The position numbers and the translations under genes were made by a program. This document shows positions 10,547-22,914 of a stretch of DNA of 64,000 bases, in pieces; position 1 is the stretch's first letter; each line of letters opens with the position of its first letter. A model generated the notes under the pieces. The model searched no databases. It saw only the letters and a program-made list of their open reading frames with translations, and was not told where the DNA came from. Origin of the DNA: Pogonophryne albipinna (lineage: Eukaryota > Chordata > Actinopteri > Perciformes > Artedidraconidae); the NCBI GenBank assembly GCA_028583405.1, contig CM053253.1, positions 10,985,112 through 11,049,111 of the forward strand. Reading direction: 5' to 3'.

Positions 10547-12072
10547 CAGGGTTGCCAACTCTCACGCATCTGGCGTGTGACACACGCTTTCACTCTCAAT
10601 CTCACGCTCTCACGCTGCCCAAACTATTCTCACGCCAAAAACAAGAATACCGAAGACTAGAAACGGTTTTGAAAACTTTTGTCAGGTAGTGATCGTCTTC
10701 TCAATAGAACATCTTTGATAATGTCTTCTGGCCAATCAGAATCAAGATAACGGCGTGGTGTTGTTGCAGGAAGTCCCCACGGAGAATACTTTTGCTGTAG
10801 TACATCTCTATACATCGATACAACATTACGTGTTGATAGAAATCAACACGTAATGAAATAAGACCCCACGGTTTGATGATTGATAGGTGTGTGGGCTGTC
10901 TTTCATTTTGACACACAGAACAATGGGGGCTATCCTCCCTTATCCACAATGTAAAGTAATTCACAGCCTCTTCCCTCTTCAGTGAGGATCAGCAGGTTCA
11001 GCTTTCAGAACAAAGTAACAAAAAACTAAAATGGCATTCATTTTTTTAAATATGTCGTGTAGTAATAGATTTATTTCTCTTCTCAAGAGAGTACCAGAAT
11101 GTGTATTTTATGTTAGTATTTCAAAAGATCTCCTGGGGGAGAATCCCCCCAGACCCCCCTGCAGGGGTTGGGTTTTCAGCATGTCAACTCTTTCACCTGT
11201 GGGTAAATTGCAGGATTGGCTCCAGGTCGCCCTTTTTATTTACTACAAGACAAATGTGCCTTTTTATTTCATACAGTTCAATTTGGATTGAGACAGGGAA
11301 ATAATCTAAACCTCACGCGTGGCGTTTCACTGTCAAGGGGAGCGTGTATGTAATTACATTGCAAATACTGACTTGAGCCCCACCACTGTATGGGTTAGCC
11401 CTACCATAGATTACCCAACACAAATACTCTCTGGCAACTGCCGACCGTATTGCGCAAGCGCAGATCTAAGATCCAGTAGAAATGATAAAAAAGTAAAAGT
11501 CTGCTGCTTATTGTTCTACTAGACCAAAATAGAGTGTGTTAATTAATATGTTTGGCAGTTTGGAGTAAGTCTGTATATTTATTTGTGTGTGTGTGTGTTT
11601 CATGTATAGGCCTCTCACGATAATTAATTTTGTTGGATACATTTTCCAGGAAATTATTGCGATAAACGATAATATTGTCGTCACCGTTGTATGACCATTT
11701 TAGACCACTGACATAATGATAATATATAATAATAATTGAAGTACATCCCTTCAAACTGCTATTCACATCCTCATGTAAATGGCAATATCGAGTTCATTTT
11801 TATTTATCGTACGATAAGTCAATTAATTGCTTATCGCGACAGGCACACAATAAAACAGTGGAAACAAACATGTGTTTGACTTTCATTAGTGAATGAAACT
11901 GTGTGCCCTTTATAGTCTGTCCAATTTTGTGTATTTGTATATATTGTATATATATCCTATATGCTAAGGTCCCGCTGCTGACACGATAGCAGTCATTTAG
12001 TGTGCATATGTGTAATCAAACCCATGATATCAAAATCTCACTCCAGCCAGGTACCCAAAGTTGGCAACCCTG
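10547..12072. mobile_element. hAT-like element nested in the hAT at 10406-13170
   Basis: The ends CAGGGTTGCCAACT (left) and its inverse (right) are flanked by CCAATAG at 10540-10546 and 12073-12079, a 7-bp match. Removing the insert gives a continuous host hAT sequence. No transposase frame is recognised. A third element lies inside at 11609-11845. Confidence 0.82.
11609..11845. mobile_element. short MITE-like element nested two levels deep
   Basis: The left end (about GGCCTCTCACGATAATTAAT) and right end (ATTAATTGCTTATCGCGACAGGC) are imperfect inverted repeats about 240 bp apart with an AT-rich, mostly non-coding interior. The GCCTGTCGCGATAA-type end is common in fish hAT-related MITEs. I could not find a clean target duplication, so exact borders are approximate. 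Confidence 0.55.
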
Positions 12073-12332
12073 CCAATAGACAATGACAGAAAGTCAAAAT
12101 GCAGTAACAATTTCGTATCTCTTAATAAAGAAAAGTAAACTAAGGCTAACCAAGGCAGCAGGCATTATTCACTTCAAGTGTTTAGAAATGCATCTTCCTA
12201 ATTCAACTAGTGTATTACCTGTAAAATTAGACACAACATAAATTAATAGATAAAATAAAACCATAGGTACAAATCAAAACTGGCCAGGAGGGAACAAAAA
12301 CATAATACATAAAATATGTATTATCTATTTTG

Positions 12333-12811
12333 TCACCTAGAACCACATGTCTTTAACTCTGTCAAACAACTCTCCAAAGAGGCAGGGGCAAGCACATCTG
12401 TTATTATGGACGCTGCTTTTGTACGACCACATGACATTTTCTTTACTATATCAGAGTCTGGAAAAATGGTCGGCGCTAGCTTACAAGTTACCACAGTCAC
12501 TATGGTAACACTGGTTATTTCTGCTGCTGTTACCTTGTCTGAGTGGCCATCATTTTTTGGTTTGAGTAGGAATGTCTCCATAGAGTGGGATGTCTCTTTT
12601 TGAGCGACACGTTTCTTGTGAGAATCGCATTCTCGGTGTCTTTTGACGTCGTATTCACCGCCATGTGAAATTGAAAAATTACTCTTGCAAAGATTGCAAA
12701 AATCTCTCTGAGATTCGCCCTGCACTGGCTTCCCCACGGGTAAGTGTCTTCCCAGTCTTTGTTGTATGTGCATCTTCTTTTCTTCTTAGGTGTAGTTTCA
12801 GTTTCCTCCAT
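12333..12811 (-). pseudogene. hAT transposase N-terminal fragment with BED-like zinc finger
   Basis: The reading begins at an ATG at 12809-12811 with a basic, NLS-like start (PKKKRR) followed by an aromatic-rich block ending TYPW. About codon 27, near 12731-12740, the frame shifts by one base. It then continues in the second frame with FCNLCKSNFSISHGGEYDVK and two downstream histidines (RH...SHKK), giving a C-x2-C...H-x4-H-type finger. A later block, CGRTKAASI, matches the conserved region after the finger in fish hAT proteins. The RNase-H-like catalytic core is missing. The gene is a frameshifted, truncated remnant inside the hAT at 10406-13170. Confidence 0.72.
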
Positions 12812-15777
12812 TTTCCATAACCTGCTGCGTCGCCTGCGTTATTGACTGACTTTCGTTGTTGTTGTTTGGCGGGGCCGCGGGGGGGGGGTATGTGTGAGTG
12901 AGTTACTCTCATTGGTTAACACCATAGAGGTTAACACTTAACCAGCACCCGCCGTGTGTTACAGTTTGATTGACAGCAAACCAGCAAACACAGCCCCGTG
13001 ATGATAGCCTTCCCTGCTTTCTCAACAGCCATTGGATAAATCTGATTTTAGAAAAGCGTTTTAGCCTATCAAAATGAAATATGCGGGACATCGTCTCAAT
13101 TTGCGGGACGCACCAAAAGTCGTGAAAATGCTGTGCAGTCCCGCACAAAGCGGGACATCTGGTCACCCTACGCTAATATGACATCTAGCATAAAAATACT
13201 AGCATGCTAATACTAGCATTCAGCTAAAAGCAGAGCCCAACAGCTGAGGTCTGACAATGTAAAACTGAATCTGATAAGTTCAGTTGAGATTTTCTAAAAT
13301 GGCTACAGAAGATAGACTCTTTTAATTTTGCTAACAGCACAGGGCATTGCTTTCACGCCAACAATTTTGTTTTCTAGTGTTGTAATCAGATTAGTGCTAC
13401 ATTTGCGTGTGTATGATTTTTATTTAAAGATCCATTAGCATCCTTTTCCCCCTAGCTTTAATGAAACACCACATTTTTTACTTGATTATAAACATAATTC
13501 GCCACCAAAAGATGTGCATAATGTGTGCCAACCATAGACTGCCAACAAATCAGTTTTTTAACAAAACACATGTGAAAGATTAATCAATTCTGCATCATTG
13601 ATATGGCATTCAATGAAAACTGCTTAGGAATGGAATAATACATGGAAATAGACTTCCGACACATTAGATGTGTCTTTCTCTACAGGATATAGAAGTCCAA
13701 ACGGTGCCAGTGTCCGGTCATGCTTGTCCTTCCTCGTGCCGTACCTCTGATGCATCTGAATAGGCTCTTGAGTAGGCTTGAGCCCACATAAACCAGCTGG
13801 ATTAGGAATTAAACCCCCTCAACCTCCCCTCCTTATATCGACGAAATGTCATGCTGCATAGCTTTCATTCCAGTCATGGGGAACCACAGAGAGCCGCCGC
13901 CGAGGTGCTAACTAGACAGCCTGGCTTGCCTCTCCGCAGCACAGATTGCCCTCTGAGGGAAACTTCCACAGAACATCAGCTGAGGCCTTGTCACTCACTC
14001 TTTAACAAGGAGAGAAGATATTCTTAATTGGGCTTCACTAGCTGCACTCCAGGTAAATTCTCGCCTCTCAATGGTCAGAAATAACTCGTCCCAACACGCG
14101 AACAATGGGCTTTTTGAGTACTCATTCAAAATGATGAGATTACAAAAGGTTATGTTTACGCAACAAACATAGTAAGCAGTTATGTGTTGATAGAGTTTAT
14201 GCAGTTTAACAATTTAAAAATAATCCATAATTAACTAGCACAGTTAAAAAATAAAATGTACACAAATTAGAATAATAAACTACTTTAGAAATGAACACAT
14301 CAGGATAAGCCCTTTTTGTTTTTAACACACACAGCAATATGCATGGTAGCATACAGTTCAAGAACAGAAAGTTCCATCACACACACAAAATATTTTTTCA
14401 ATGCATATTTTTCAATAATTGAAATATTTTCAATACTCATTTTCTTCAGTATTGAATATTGATAAATTGGTACCTGCTGCTCCTTCTTGCTGGCTGGCGC
14501 TCTGTTTTAAAGCACCATCGGCTTGTTTGGTCCTCAACTTGTATGAATGCTAATGTGAAGCATGTCAGAAGACGTATATAGCAGGGAGATCGATATATCA
14601 CATTTCCAAGCCAAAATTGTGTTATGAAAGTCCGGCATCAGCAAAAAGTATCATGGATGCAGTAATATATAGTGTCCTTGCTGTTCCACAAAAACGTTTA
14701 ACATCTGTGTACTCACATTTTTGGGGCTAGACAAACATAGCGGTGAGCCGAACAATTTGAAGGACGTTGGGTTTAAATAAAGAAATACTTGCCTTTCTTT
14801 TTGACTGTGAAACATGTTTCACAGTCATATGTGTTAAGTATTAAAACCCTCAGCACTGAGAACTTCATACATATATTTAACAAAATGTAGCTTGTTTCTG
14901 TAAAACCAAGAGGCATTGATGCTGACTCACACAGTTACTTTTAAACCCTGACAACATGCAGCATATAAAAACCATAACTTATAATACACGTGGGACGGAT
15001 TTAGAGTGATGTCTGTTATATGGAGCAATTGACAAAAGAAAAAAGAAAAAGATAGCTGAGTGCCTCTTGTTCTTATCGAGTGTAAAGTAAAACTGATGAG
15101 CATTATAAGGAGCATAAATATTAGAAAGGATTTCTCATAAAGTCAGTAGCATGCATGGATTCTGCAAAGCCCATTTGTTCATTATGAATAAGGGGTGATG
15201 TAAAAAGATCCAGGCAAGCTGCCAGAATCTTGTCCATTACCTTTATGCCACCAACTTTAATGCCAGTAGCTGAAATATTAGAATGGGGCTTTTTCTATCA
15301 GATTTAAAAACATTCATACAATTTTGGAATTGGTTGAAATTAAGGCTTCCTTAATAGATTAAGATAGAATAGACTTTTTGTGGCCGGAAAGTAATATACA
15401 TTTGTGCTGAATTTCCTCCGAGGCAGGAGATGTTCCCATTTTACATACTTAATGGAGTTATGGGCTTTTTCTATTGCTCTGGTATTTTAGTATTAGCCCA
15501 GGATTAAAGGTTTTTGCAGAATAACTTAAATGGTTACTCACCCTGTGTCACCATGAACAGTCTCAAGCTTGTGCTGGCCCCTTACTCAATGGGATGGTTG
15601 TTAACGGACTTGTTTTAAATAGTTTGTTTGTGAAGAACAGACTGGTTAAATTACATTCGGATTACTGCATAGGACGTGTGAGTGTGAACAGATGTTTTGA
15701 TACGTTTTTGCTGTTGTTTATCATGGCCCCCATTTACATCAATTCATCAAAAATGTTCTCTTTTGGGGATTTTTGGA

Positions 15778-15935
15778 GGCATTCCCGGGCGCTGTACAAT
15801 AGCTGCTCACTGCTCCTAGTACTAGACTCCTGGTACTAGGATGGGTTAAATGCAGAGGCCACATTTCACTGTGTGTGCTGTGTGCTCTGCATGTGTGACC
15901 ATTAAAAGAGGGTTTCATCCCTCCCAATTCTATCT
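15778..15935 (+). repeat. 3' tail of a dispersed retroelement
   Basis: The block from CATTCCCGGGCGCTGTACAA through GGGTTAAATGCAGAGG, CACATTTCACTGTGTGTG and AATAAAAG-like ATTAAAAGAGGG has the layout of a common fish non-LTR/SINE 3' end. This is recognised by pattern memory, not by an internal second copy, so confidence is moderate. Confidence 0.45.
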
Positions 15936-17112
15936 ATTCTATGCAAGGAAAACAATGTTTTCAACTTAACATTGAATGACTTTCATAATGATGCAGTATA
16001 TCGATGAAGTTTTCTTAGGCAATTATTTGTCCTCATGTCATTTTGTCACGAGCTTGTCCCCATTGTGGTCCAATTGCTTGAGATTCTTGTGCTTTGAGGT
16101 TTGGATATTTGCTTTCTATTCGATCTAGTCGATGGCATGGACGTGGTTCCCATGAGCATAACAATAGAGGCATTATGCAAACACATTCATTTTGATCTGA
16201 CATTTGCTTGCTTTGAAGAAATGCACTAAATATGTTCATGTTTTTAATGATGGATTGCTTTCACATAGTCTTCAGAGCTGTGCCTCACCACTGTTTCAGT
16301 AATCAGACCTTATTTCAGCTGCCTGCCGCTCAATCATATTTTATAGTCTATATGCTGTCACCCGTTCATCATTTCTGTAGCGTATGTCAACTCAAAGAGC
16401 TATGATTGCGTTGATACATCAGGTGCCTCTTACATGCCCTCTGCAGCGCTGATGGACTACTGATGGCTATAAATCACAGTGAGCTGTGCAGAATGTGTAG
16501 GGAAAGCAGTAAAAGTGCTGTATTTGTGACACTCACATTCATTGTATTTCCTTCTCTCTAAGAGAGGAATTGCCTTATGGATAGTGTTTATTGCCTTTCT
16601 AGAAAGCTGCTGGGGGAAATGTGTACATGTATTCTGGGTTCTTGTATTCTGGGTTCTTGTATTCTTGGCTTCTGACCAAACAGCCCAGACTTTTTTTTCC
16701 CTCCGTAATGAAAAGCTATTTTTGCTTTGATTTGATGAGACTAGAGGCGATCTGGTGTCTACAACAGAACCAAACAAATGCTTCCCTGAATTGAAAGGCT
16801 TAAGCACTCGAAAACAGGACACTCAAATACAAACTTGAGAAACAGGGCATCAGTCATCAGACTCAAATTTAATCACATTTGATCCTAGTCTGAATTTGTA
16901 ACATACTACTGGCTCTGTCTGATGGCAACACAACAACTTGCTTGCAGCCTTAATGGGTGGTGGTGGTGGGGGGGGGGGACTTGCCAAACTATTTCACTCT
17001 GAAGCAGAGTCATATATGACGACAAGACAGCAAGTCACTGCTTCCAGGTTTGGAGGTGCTGGTAAATGTTTTCTAGTTGTTATGGTTAGCCAAGCAGGTG
17101 TTGACTATATCC

Positions 17113-17176
17113 TTATTAAGCGTCTTTGAGTTGTGAAAAACGCTATATAAATAAAATGTATTATTATTATTATATT
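17113..17176 (+). repeat. 3' tail of a dispersed retroelement with (ATT)n end
   Basis: AAGCGTCTTTGAGTTGTGAA...CGCTATATAAATAAAATG followed by (ATT)n is a typical fish retroelement tail. A related, shorter tail occurs at 33948-33984, immediately before the large TG repeat. Confidence 0.5.
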
Positions 17177-17548
17177 CACTGTACAGATATAACATTTGTT
17201 TTGACCTTATCATTTAGGTTTTTCAGAAAAAATTAAAAAGGTAGAACAACTGGAGCTATGTAGCTTGAAAGACTTGAGCAACATGAGACTCAAAGGATAT
17301 TTTTGTCTTGACACTTCGTCCCTAATATAGAGTATTTGCTATTCAACATTCTCGGTTTAATATAATATAAAGTTGAGCAAACACTCAAAAACTATTTTCA
17401 TGCAGTTGTAAAGCTGTCACATTCTTAATTTTGTTTGATCTCATGGTGTTGAACATGCATCACAATGAGATACACTTCCTTTGACTCTGGAGACTAATTG
17501 TTTCTATACATGTCCTATTAGGCTCTACCACCTCTAATTTCTGATGTA

Positions 17549-19153
17549 CAGTGGGGCAAAAAAGTATTTAGTCAGCCACCAATTGTGCAAGTTCTCCCAT
17601 TTAAAAAGATGAGAGGCCTGTAATTTTCATCCTAGGTATACCTCAACTATGAGAGACAAAATGAGAAGAAAAAAAATCCTGAAAATCACATTGTCTGATT
17701 TTTAAAGAATTTATTTGCAAATGATGGTGGAAAATAAGTATTTGGTCAATAACAAAAGTTCATCTCAATACTTTGTTATATACCCTTTGTTGGCAATGAC
17801 AGAGGTCAAACGTTTTCTGTAAGTCTTCACAAGGTTTTCACACACTGTTGCTGGTATTTTGGCCCATTCCTCCATGCAGATCTCCTCTAGAGCAGTGATG
17901 TTTTGGGGCTGTCGCTGGGCAACACGGACTTTCAACTCCCTCCAAAGATTTTCTATGGGGTTGAGATCTGGAGACTGGCTAGGCCACTCCAGGACCTTGA
18001 AATGCTTCTTACGAAGCCACTCCTTCGTTGCCCGGGCGGTGTGTTTGGGATCATTGTCATGCTGAAAGACCCAGCCACGTTTCATCTTCAATGCCCTTGC
18101 TGATGGAAGGAGGTTGTCACTCAAAATCTCACGATACATGGCCCCATTCATTCTTTCCTTTACACGGATCAGTCGTCCTGGTCCCTTTGCAGAAAAACAG
18201 CCCCAAAGCATGATGTTTCCACCCCCATGTTTCACAGTAGGTATGGTGTTCTTTGGATGCAACTCAGCATTCTTTCTCCTCCAAACACGTCTAGTTGAGT
18301 TTTTACCAAAAAGTTCTATTTTGGTTTCATCTGACCATATGACATTATCCCAATCCTCTTCTGGATCATCTAAATGCTCTCTTGCAAACTTCAGACGGGC
18401 CTGGACATGTACTGGCTTAAGCAGGGGGACACGTCTGGCACTGCAGGATTTGAGTCCCTGGCGGCGTAGTGTGTTAATGATGGTAGCCTTTGTTACTTTG
18501 GTCCCAGCTCTCTGCAGGTCATTGACTAGGTCCCCCCGTGTGGTTCTGGGATTTTTGCTCACCGTTCTTGTGATCATTTTGACCCCACGGGGTGAGATCT
18601 TGCGTGGAGCCCCAGATCGAGGGAGATTATCAGTGGTCTTGTATGTCTTCCATTTTCTAATAATTGCTCCCACAGTTGATTTCTTCACACCAAGCTGCTT
18701 ACCTATTGCAGATTCAGTCTTCCCAGCCTGGTGCAGGTCTACAATTTTGTTTCTGGTGTCCTTTGACAGCTCTTTGGTCTTGGCCATAGTGGAGTTTGGA
18801 GTGTGACTGTTTGAGGTTGTGGACAGGCGTCTTTTATACTGATAACAAATTCAAACAGGTGCCATTAATACAGTTAACAAGTGGAGGACAGAGGAGGCTC
18901 TTAAAGAAGAAGTTACAGGTCTGTGAGAGCCAGAAATCTTATTTGTTTGTAGGTGACCAAATACTTATTTTACCGAAGAATTTACCAATTAATTCATTAA
19001 AAATCCTACAATGTGATTTCCTGGATTCTTTCCCCCCATTCTGTCTCTCATAGTTGAAGTGTACCTAGGATGAAAATTACAGGCCTCTCTCATCTTTTTA
19101 AGTGGGAGAACTTGCACAATTGGTGGCTGACTAAATACTTGTTTGCCCCACTG
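17549..19153 (-). mobile_element. structurally complete Tc1-like transposon (IR/DR type)
   Basis: The element is 1605 bp, flanked by TA (17547-17548 and 19154-19155). The ends CAGTGGGGCAAAAAAGTATT and CAGTGGGGCAAACAAGTATT are inverted. Inverted repeats of about 200 bp run in from each end. Each contains an outer AAGTATTTAGTCAG and an inner AAGTATTTGGTCA direct repeat (inner copies at about 17734-17748 and 18954-18970), which is the IR/DR layout of Sleeping Beauty-like elements. It encloses one open transposase gene on the minus strand. A second copy lies at 46283-47735. Confidence 0.97.
17765..18787 (-). CDS. Tc1-like DDE transposase, full length
   Basis: The 340-codon frame is open from an ATG beginning [10 protein letters not shown] to a TAA after GYITKY. 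This is the usual length for Sleeping-Beauty-type transposases. Residues 1-57 form the first helix-turn-helix of a paired-like DNA-binding domain. A basic GRPR-like hinge (SGAPRK) lies near 58-63, and a second helix-turn-helix runs to about 120. The DDE catalytic triad is present: D153 in WSDETK, D244 in QHDNDPKHT, and E279 in [11 protein letters not shown], a DD34E spacing. A Gly-rich box ([14 protein letters not shown]) precedes the second Asp. The enzyme would bind the inner and outer direct repeats and cut and paste the element at TA sites in the nucleus. No broken codon is visible. Whether every residue is functional cannot be judged here. Confidence 0.97.
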   Translation of the reverse strand: MAKTKELSKDTRNKIVDLHQAGKTESAIGKQLGVKKSTVGAIIRKWKTYKTTDNLPRSGAPRKISPRGVKMITRTVSKNPRTTRGDLVNDLQRAGTKVTKATIINTLRRQGLKSCSARRVPLLKPVHVQARLKFAREHLDDPEEDWDNVIWSDETKIELFGKNSTRRVWRRKNAELHPKNTIPTVKHGGGNIMLWGCFSAKGPGRLIRVKERMNGAMYREILSDNLLPSARALKMKRGWVFQHDNDPKHTARATKEWLRKKHFKVLEWPSQSPDLNPIENLWRELKVRVAQRQPQNITALEEICMEEWAKIPATVCENLVKTYRKRLTSVIANKGYITKY

Positions 19154-19981
19154 TATATGGATTTGTCTCTCTGATAGCACCAGCTCCATTGTTATAGTGC
19201 AGGATAATGTGTTGTACTGTGATATCCGGAAACCAATCCAGGTCAAAGTCCTCTATTGTTGGAGCATCTTTCAGTCTGGAGAGTGTTACACTTGTGTTTA
19301 GCTTTTGGTTAATTAGCTTGTCTCCATTTCAATGATATCATTAACAACACATCAGTCAGCTTTGTGCATTCAACATCTGCAAGGCTTGTTTCAATGGTAA
19401 GTCTGCACTATTTATAAACTGTTGCCATCAGATATTATGCATTGGTTCTTACATACTGTTATACATCATTGTAGTTAAATGCTAAAAGCTAGATATTAAA
19501 CAGAGAACATAAAACACCCAGAATGATTAAATTCCTGACATGTAGCCCTACTCTATTCAACACATTCAAAGTGTTGGTAATAGAACTAATTTAACTTGCA
19601 AGATTTTCTGTATAACATAAATCAGAGACAAAGGCAATATGTCTAAAAAGTCTCAGTCCACTGGCAAGAAAGAAGAGGCAGAGGGAAAAAAGGCCCTCAT
19701 CATTGTGAGATAGGGTACCTCTTCGCAGTAAATTGCATTTGAAATCCTTATCACATCTTCCGGGTGGCCTCCATCGCCATTATTTACAGCTCCAACAGCT
19801 CCAAGCATGAATAATTCTTCCCTCTGACAAATAGTCTGTGTTCTCTAAACACTCAGACTCTGGTACTCTGATTGTTGCCTGTACGTTTCCTCGCTAGAGC
19901 CACATTTGAATATCCTTAAGAGCTGACCAATCACTGTACATACCTGAGAGCTTAAGGCGTAATTGCTTTCAATAAAAATAC

Positions 19982-19998
19982 CCTTAGGAGTCCTAAGG
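19982..19998. repeat. perfect 17-bp palindrome
   Basis: CCTTAGGA-G-TCCTAAGG has perfect 8-bp arms around a single central base. It could be a dimeric protein site or a chance palindrome. No context favours either. Confidence 0.5.
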
Positions 19999-20036
19999 AG
20001 GTGTCTAAGAGTCAGCCACGCTTCTCATCCATCTAG

Positions 20037-20192
20037 CATCAACACAGTGCTATCAAAGAGCCAAGACTTGACATAAACAAAGCACCTTTCCCTCCCGGCG
20101 GTGCTGCGATGTGGTACGACTCGCACTACGTCAGCATTATGGGCTGCCTGGGTGGACGGTGGCTTGCGGCTCCGTACGTCACATTTTTGTAA
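20037..20192 (+). CDS. possible unidentified exon
   Basis: Fifty-two codons follow an ATCTAG acceptor-like site, including KAPFPPGGAAMWYDSHYVSI then GCLGGRWLAAPYV, and end at TAA. From the Met onward the third codon positions are strongly G+C (for example tac gac tcg cac tac gtc agc), unlike the AT-rich surroundings, which is why it is listed. I do not recognise the protein. The opposite strand is also partly open, so this may be a GC-rich non-coding block. Confidence 0.22.
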   Translation, partial: HQHSAIKEPRLDINKAPFPPGGAAMWYDSHYVSIMGCLGGRWLAAPYVTFL

Positions 20193-22070
20193 CCCTTTGC
20201 CAAGAGATGGCTGCTTCCTAACTTACCATGTCATCACCTTTCCTATGAACTCAAAGCTTTTATATACACAGGGTCTAATGTTCACCCACTATAGTTATAC
20301 AGCATTGAGCTTGTAGCTTGGACCACACAGTTCAGTCTGGATTATCACAATATCACTAAACATTGATTTTTCCATAAATTAATGTCTGCTGCTTCTGTAC
20401 ATTAAACACGTTATATATAAATATTGTTCACTTTGCACAGTGTGTGTTCTGAATCCGGGAAATGTTACATGGCAGAATGTGTCACTGCTAAGGTGAGTGA
20501 TTTGTAAGAACAACCAAAACTAGGGTATGCATAGTATTTAGATCAGAGAAATTGATTATTGACTAATAAAAATAGGTTTTGTTCTCATACCTATTGGGTA
20601 AAATGCTATTTTGCTGTTGGTTCACTCTTAAGCTCATATCCCTCAAGTCGACTCTGTAGTGTAAAAAACAGATTGGTCTCCTTCCCTTTTTCGGTATCCA
20701 CAAGATGGCAGTAGCTTTCCTTCATCTCCAGTCCTCGTGAAATTTAAACCAGTGTCCTGAAAAGATTGCAACATGTACATGAGTGTTACTTTTATAACGC
20801 ACAACTCTGAAGAACCTACTGTTTGATTAATGTTTTGTTTTATTTGTATCTAGCATCATAGGGCAGCTCCATATCTTTGAGACATACAGTAGGGCTTTTT
20901 CATCCATATTTTGTAGTAAAACCCATTTTCTTCCTCGAGAGGGTTCAGTGTTTTTTTCTTCACCAGGTGGAACAGAAAATGAGTACAGCCTGACCACTGC
21001 AGAACGAGGAGGTTGTAAAATGGAGAACACATATTATTACATTATATTCAATTCAGCTTTAATTAAATAATTTTCCTCATTGAATTTCAGGCTATTTTCA
21101 TCCATTGAATGGCCGTTTCATTTAGCTGGATATGAGAAAGACACTTAATGATAGAAGGGCTATCTCAGTGTGATACATTAAAAGGGCTCTGGGGAGAAAT
21201 GAGAGACTGTCAGTCTTTGGATTGAACCACAGATTGACTTGCAGGATTTAACAATGCTATCAACCCATAATATTTATTGCTTATATTTGAACAATTCAGC
21301 TTTTCTAAAAATGATTCTCAAATAACATATGAGGGTATACTAAAAGAGAATCATATGATTTGTCTTTTGTCTTTCTTTTTCATATTCATATTTTTTAAAG
21401 TTTTGTCCTGACTTTCATGAGTTCCTCAATTAATTCCCGCTGTTTTTATAACAAAGCAGTATCAACAATAATGTTTAACAAGAAAAAAGCTGACATTTAC
21501 AGTCCTTAACGGTTAAAATATAACCAAAACATTGATTTGGGAAAATGGTACTGCACATGGTTACACCTGCAAGAATATAAAATCAGATTTCTCAAACGTG
21601 GAAGCATTTGTCATTTGAAATATGTGTCTGTACCACATATTAAAAGTGTAATGAGGCTCCAAGACAAATTGGACCAAATCGTTATTGTTGCTTGTTTGAA
21701 GAACCCCAAAACATGTGCAGCAGTGCTATTCAAGAACGGTGCATTTCAGTGTCATATTGTCAGTGTCTTCAGAACGTGCCATCTAAAATCAAATTGACAT
21801 TCTCTCCTATTCCCTTCAGTCGTGAACTGCAACCATGGAGGTGGAGGCTGCCCCTTGTTTTATCTTGCATCTCATTTATGACGACTAACATTGACCTCCA
21901 GTGGTCTATGTATTTAGCATAATGCACATCTGATCTGATGTCAATTTGAGAATTTGGGAAATGGGAGTTTTAACAATAAAGAACTAACTTAAACTTCAAT
22001 AAATGTTGGTTGTTGAGCAAAATGAGATTTATGAACCAAATGACAAATAATTAAAAACTTTTTTTGGATG

Positions 22071-22412
22071 GTAAATCGCCAGAAGCACCGACACCTCCTC
22101 ATCACTCCACCGCTCCCACGTTTTATTTTGTGTTGCCATAAGTTAGTCTCTCTCCGTTGGTGCGCTGGGCTAATGCTAATGCCAGCAAATAAAATGGCGG
22201 CTTCACAAAACTTTTCTGTGGTTTGCAATTCGCCCAGCCAATCATAAATTGGAACCTTTTCCTCCCCAGGAAAGTACCACCTCTCTAGCAGGGACTATCT
22301 GGGGTTGTAAAGGTTCGCATGAACTAGGTTCTAGTTCCAGATCTTTTTGGTGCAAAATCCCAAGAACTATCAGAACTATTCCTGGGAAAAGTACTCCGGT
22401 GTGAAAGCGCCT
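22071..22412 (-). mobile_element. truncated Harbinger-like element, copy 1
   Basis: The right end (GTGTGAAAGCGCCT at 22412) is the same terminus, inverted, as the left end of copy 2 at 22514. Its left side stops abruptly inside a coding block at 22071. In the minus strand it contains an ATG at 22137-22139 opening a frame with MATQNKTWERWSDEEV, the start of a Myb/SANT-like domain as carried by PIF/Harbinger second ORFs. Copies 1 and 2 are head to head, separated by 101 bp. Confidence 0.7.
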
Positions 22413-22914
22413 ATTAATGTAATGTATTAACCAAAGACAACTAAACATCTTTAGTTTCTCAAATGGCTTTAGATTCTCAGATGTCAGTATCTGGTGTTTA
22501 TGATTGTACTTAATAGGCGCTTTCACACCGGAGTACTTTTCCCAGGAATAGTTCCTGGGATTTTGCGTTCACATCAAAAAGATCTGTAACTAGAACTTAT
22601 TTTTGGGGAACCTTTTCACCCCTTTCATCCCTGCTAGAGAGCAGGGACTTTCCTGGGGAGAAAAAGGTTCCAATTTTTGATTGGCTGGGCGAATTGCAAA
22701 CCATGCCCCGTAAAACCAAGCCCCCAGGAAGTGTGCCGGACTCTGAGGAAAATATTTGTTGTGGCCAAACGGCGGTACTAAACTTCCGTATCAGTCGCTG
22801 GACCCGGAAAGACTTTTTCCCATTGACTAACATTGGGAAAGATATGTTTGTAAATCGTTGGATAATTTTTTTTAAACTAAATAAATTACCCAGTATGAAC
22901 ATTTGTATAGCCCT

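Larger units (their letters stand above)
10406..13170 (-). mobile_element. hAT element with degraded transposase, carrying nested insertions
   Basis: The terminal inverted repeats begin TAGGGTGACCAG at both ends. Perfect 8-bp target duplications CGCTAATA lie at 10398-10405 and 13171-13178. The 2.76-kb element contains a minus-strand zinc-finger transposase fragment (12333-12811), a four-unit 10-bp minisatellite near its left end, and a second element inserted at 10547-12072. The remaining transposase coding region is absent, so the copy is non-autonomous. Confidence 0.9.
13179..17546. other. intergenic DNA with scattered repeat tails
   Basis: No protein-coding gene is recognised. Repeat fragments at 15778-15935 and 17113-17176 are listed separately. 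A (GGT)n/poly-G tract lies at about 16954-16979. AT-rich inverted segments near 14395-14470 could fold but have no transposon borders. Confidence 0.35.
19156..22070. other. intergenic DNA with one possible exon
   Basis: A possible coding block at 20037-20192 and a perfect 17-bp palindrome at 19982-19998 are noted separately. A CTCF-like motif with one mismatch (CCACAAGATGGCAG) is at about 20698-20711. No recognised gene or transposon. Confidence 0.35.

Noticed and set aside
14395..14470. AT-rich inverted segments as a MITE
   Set aside because: No matching ends or target duplication. Pairing is expected in such low-complexity sequence.
17859..18806. Plus-strand open frames, up to 230 codons
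   Set aside because: Antisense shadows of the Tc1 transposase. The same shadows recur at 46592-47635 over the second copy.
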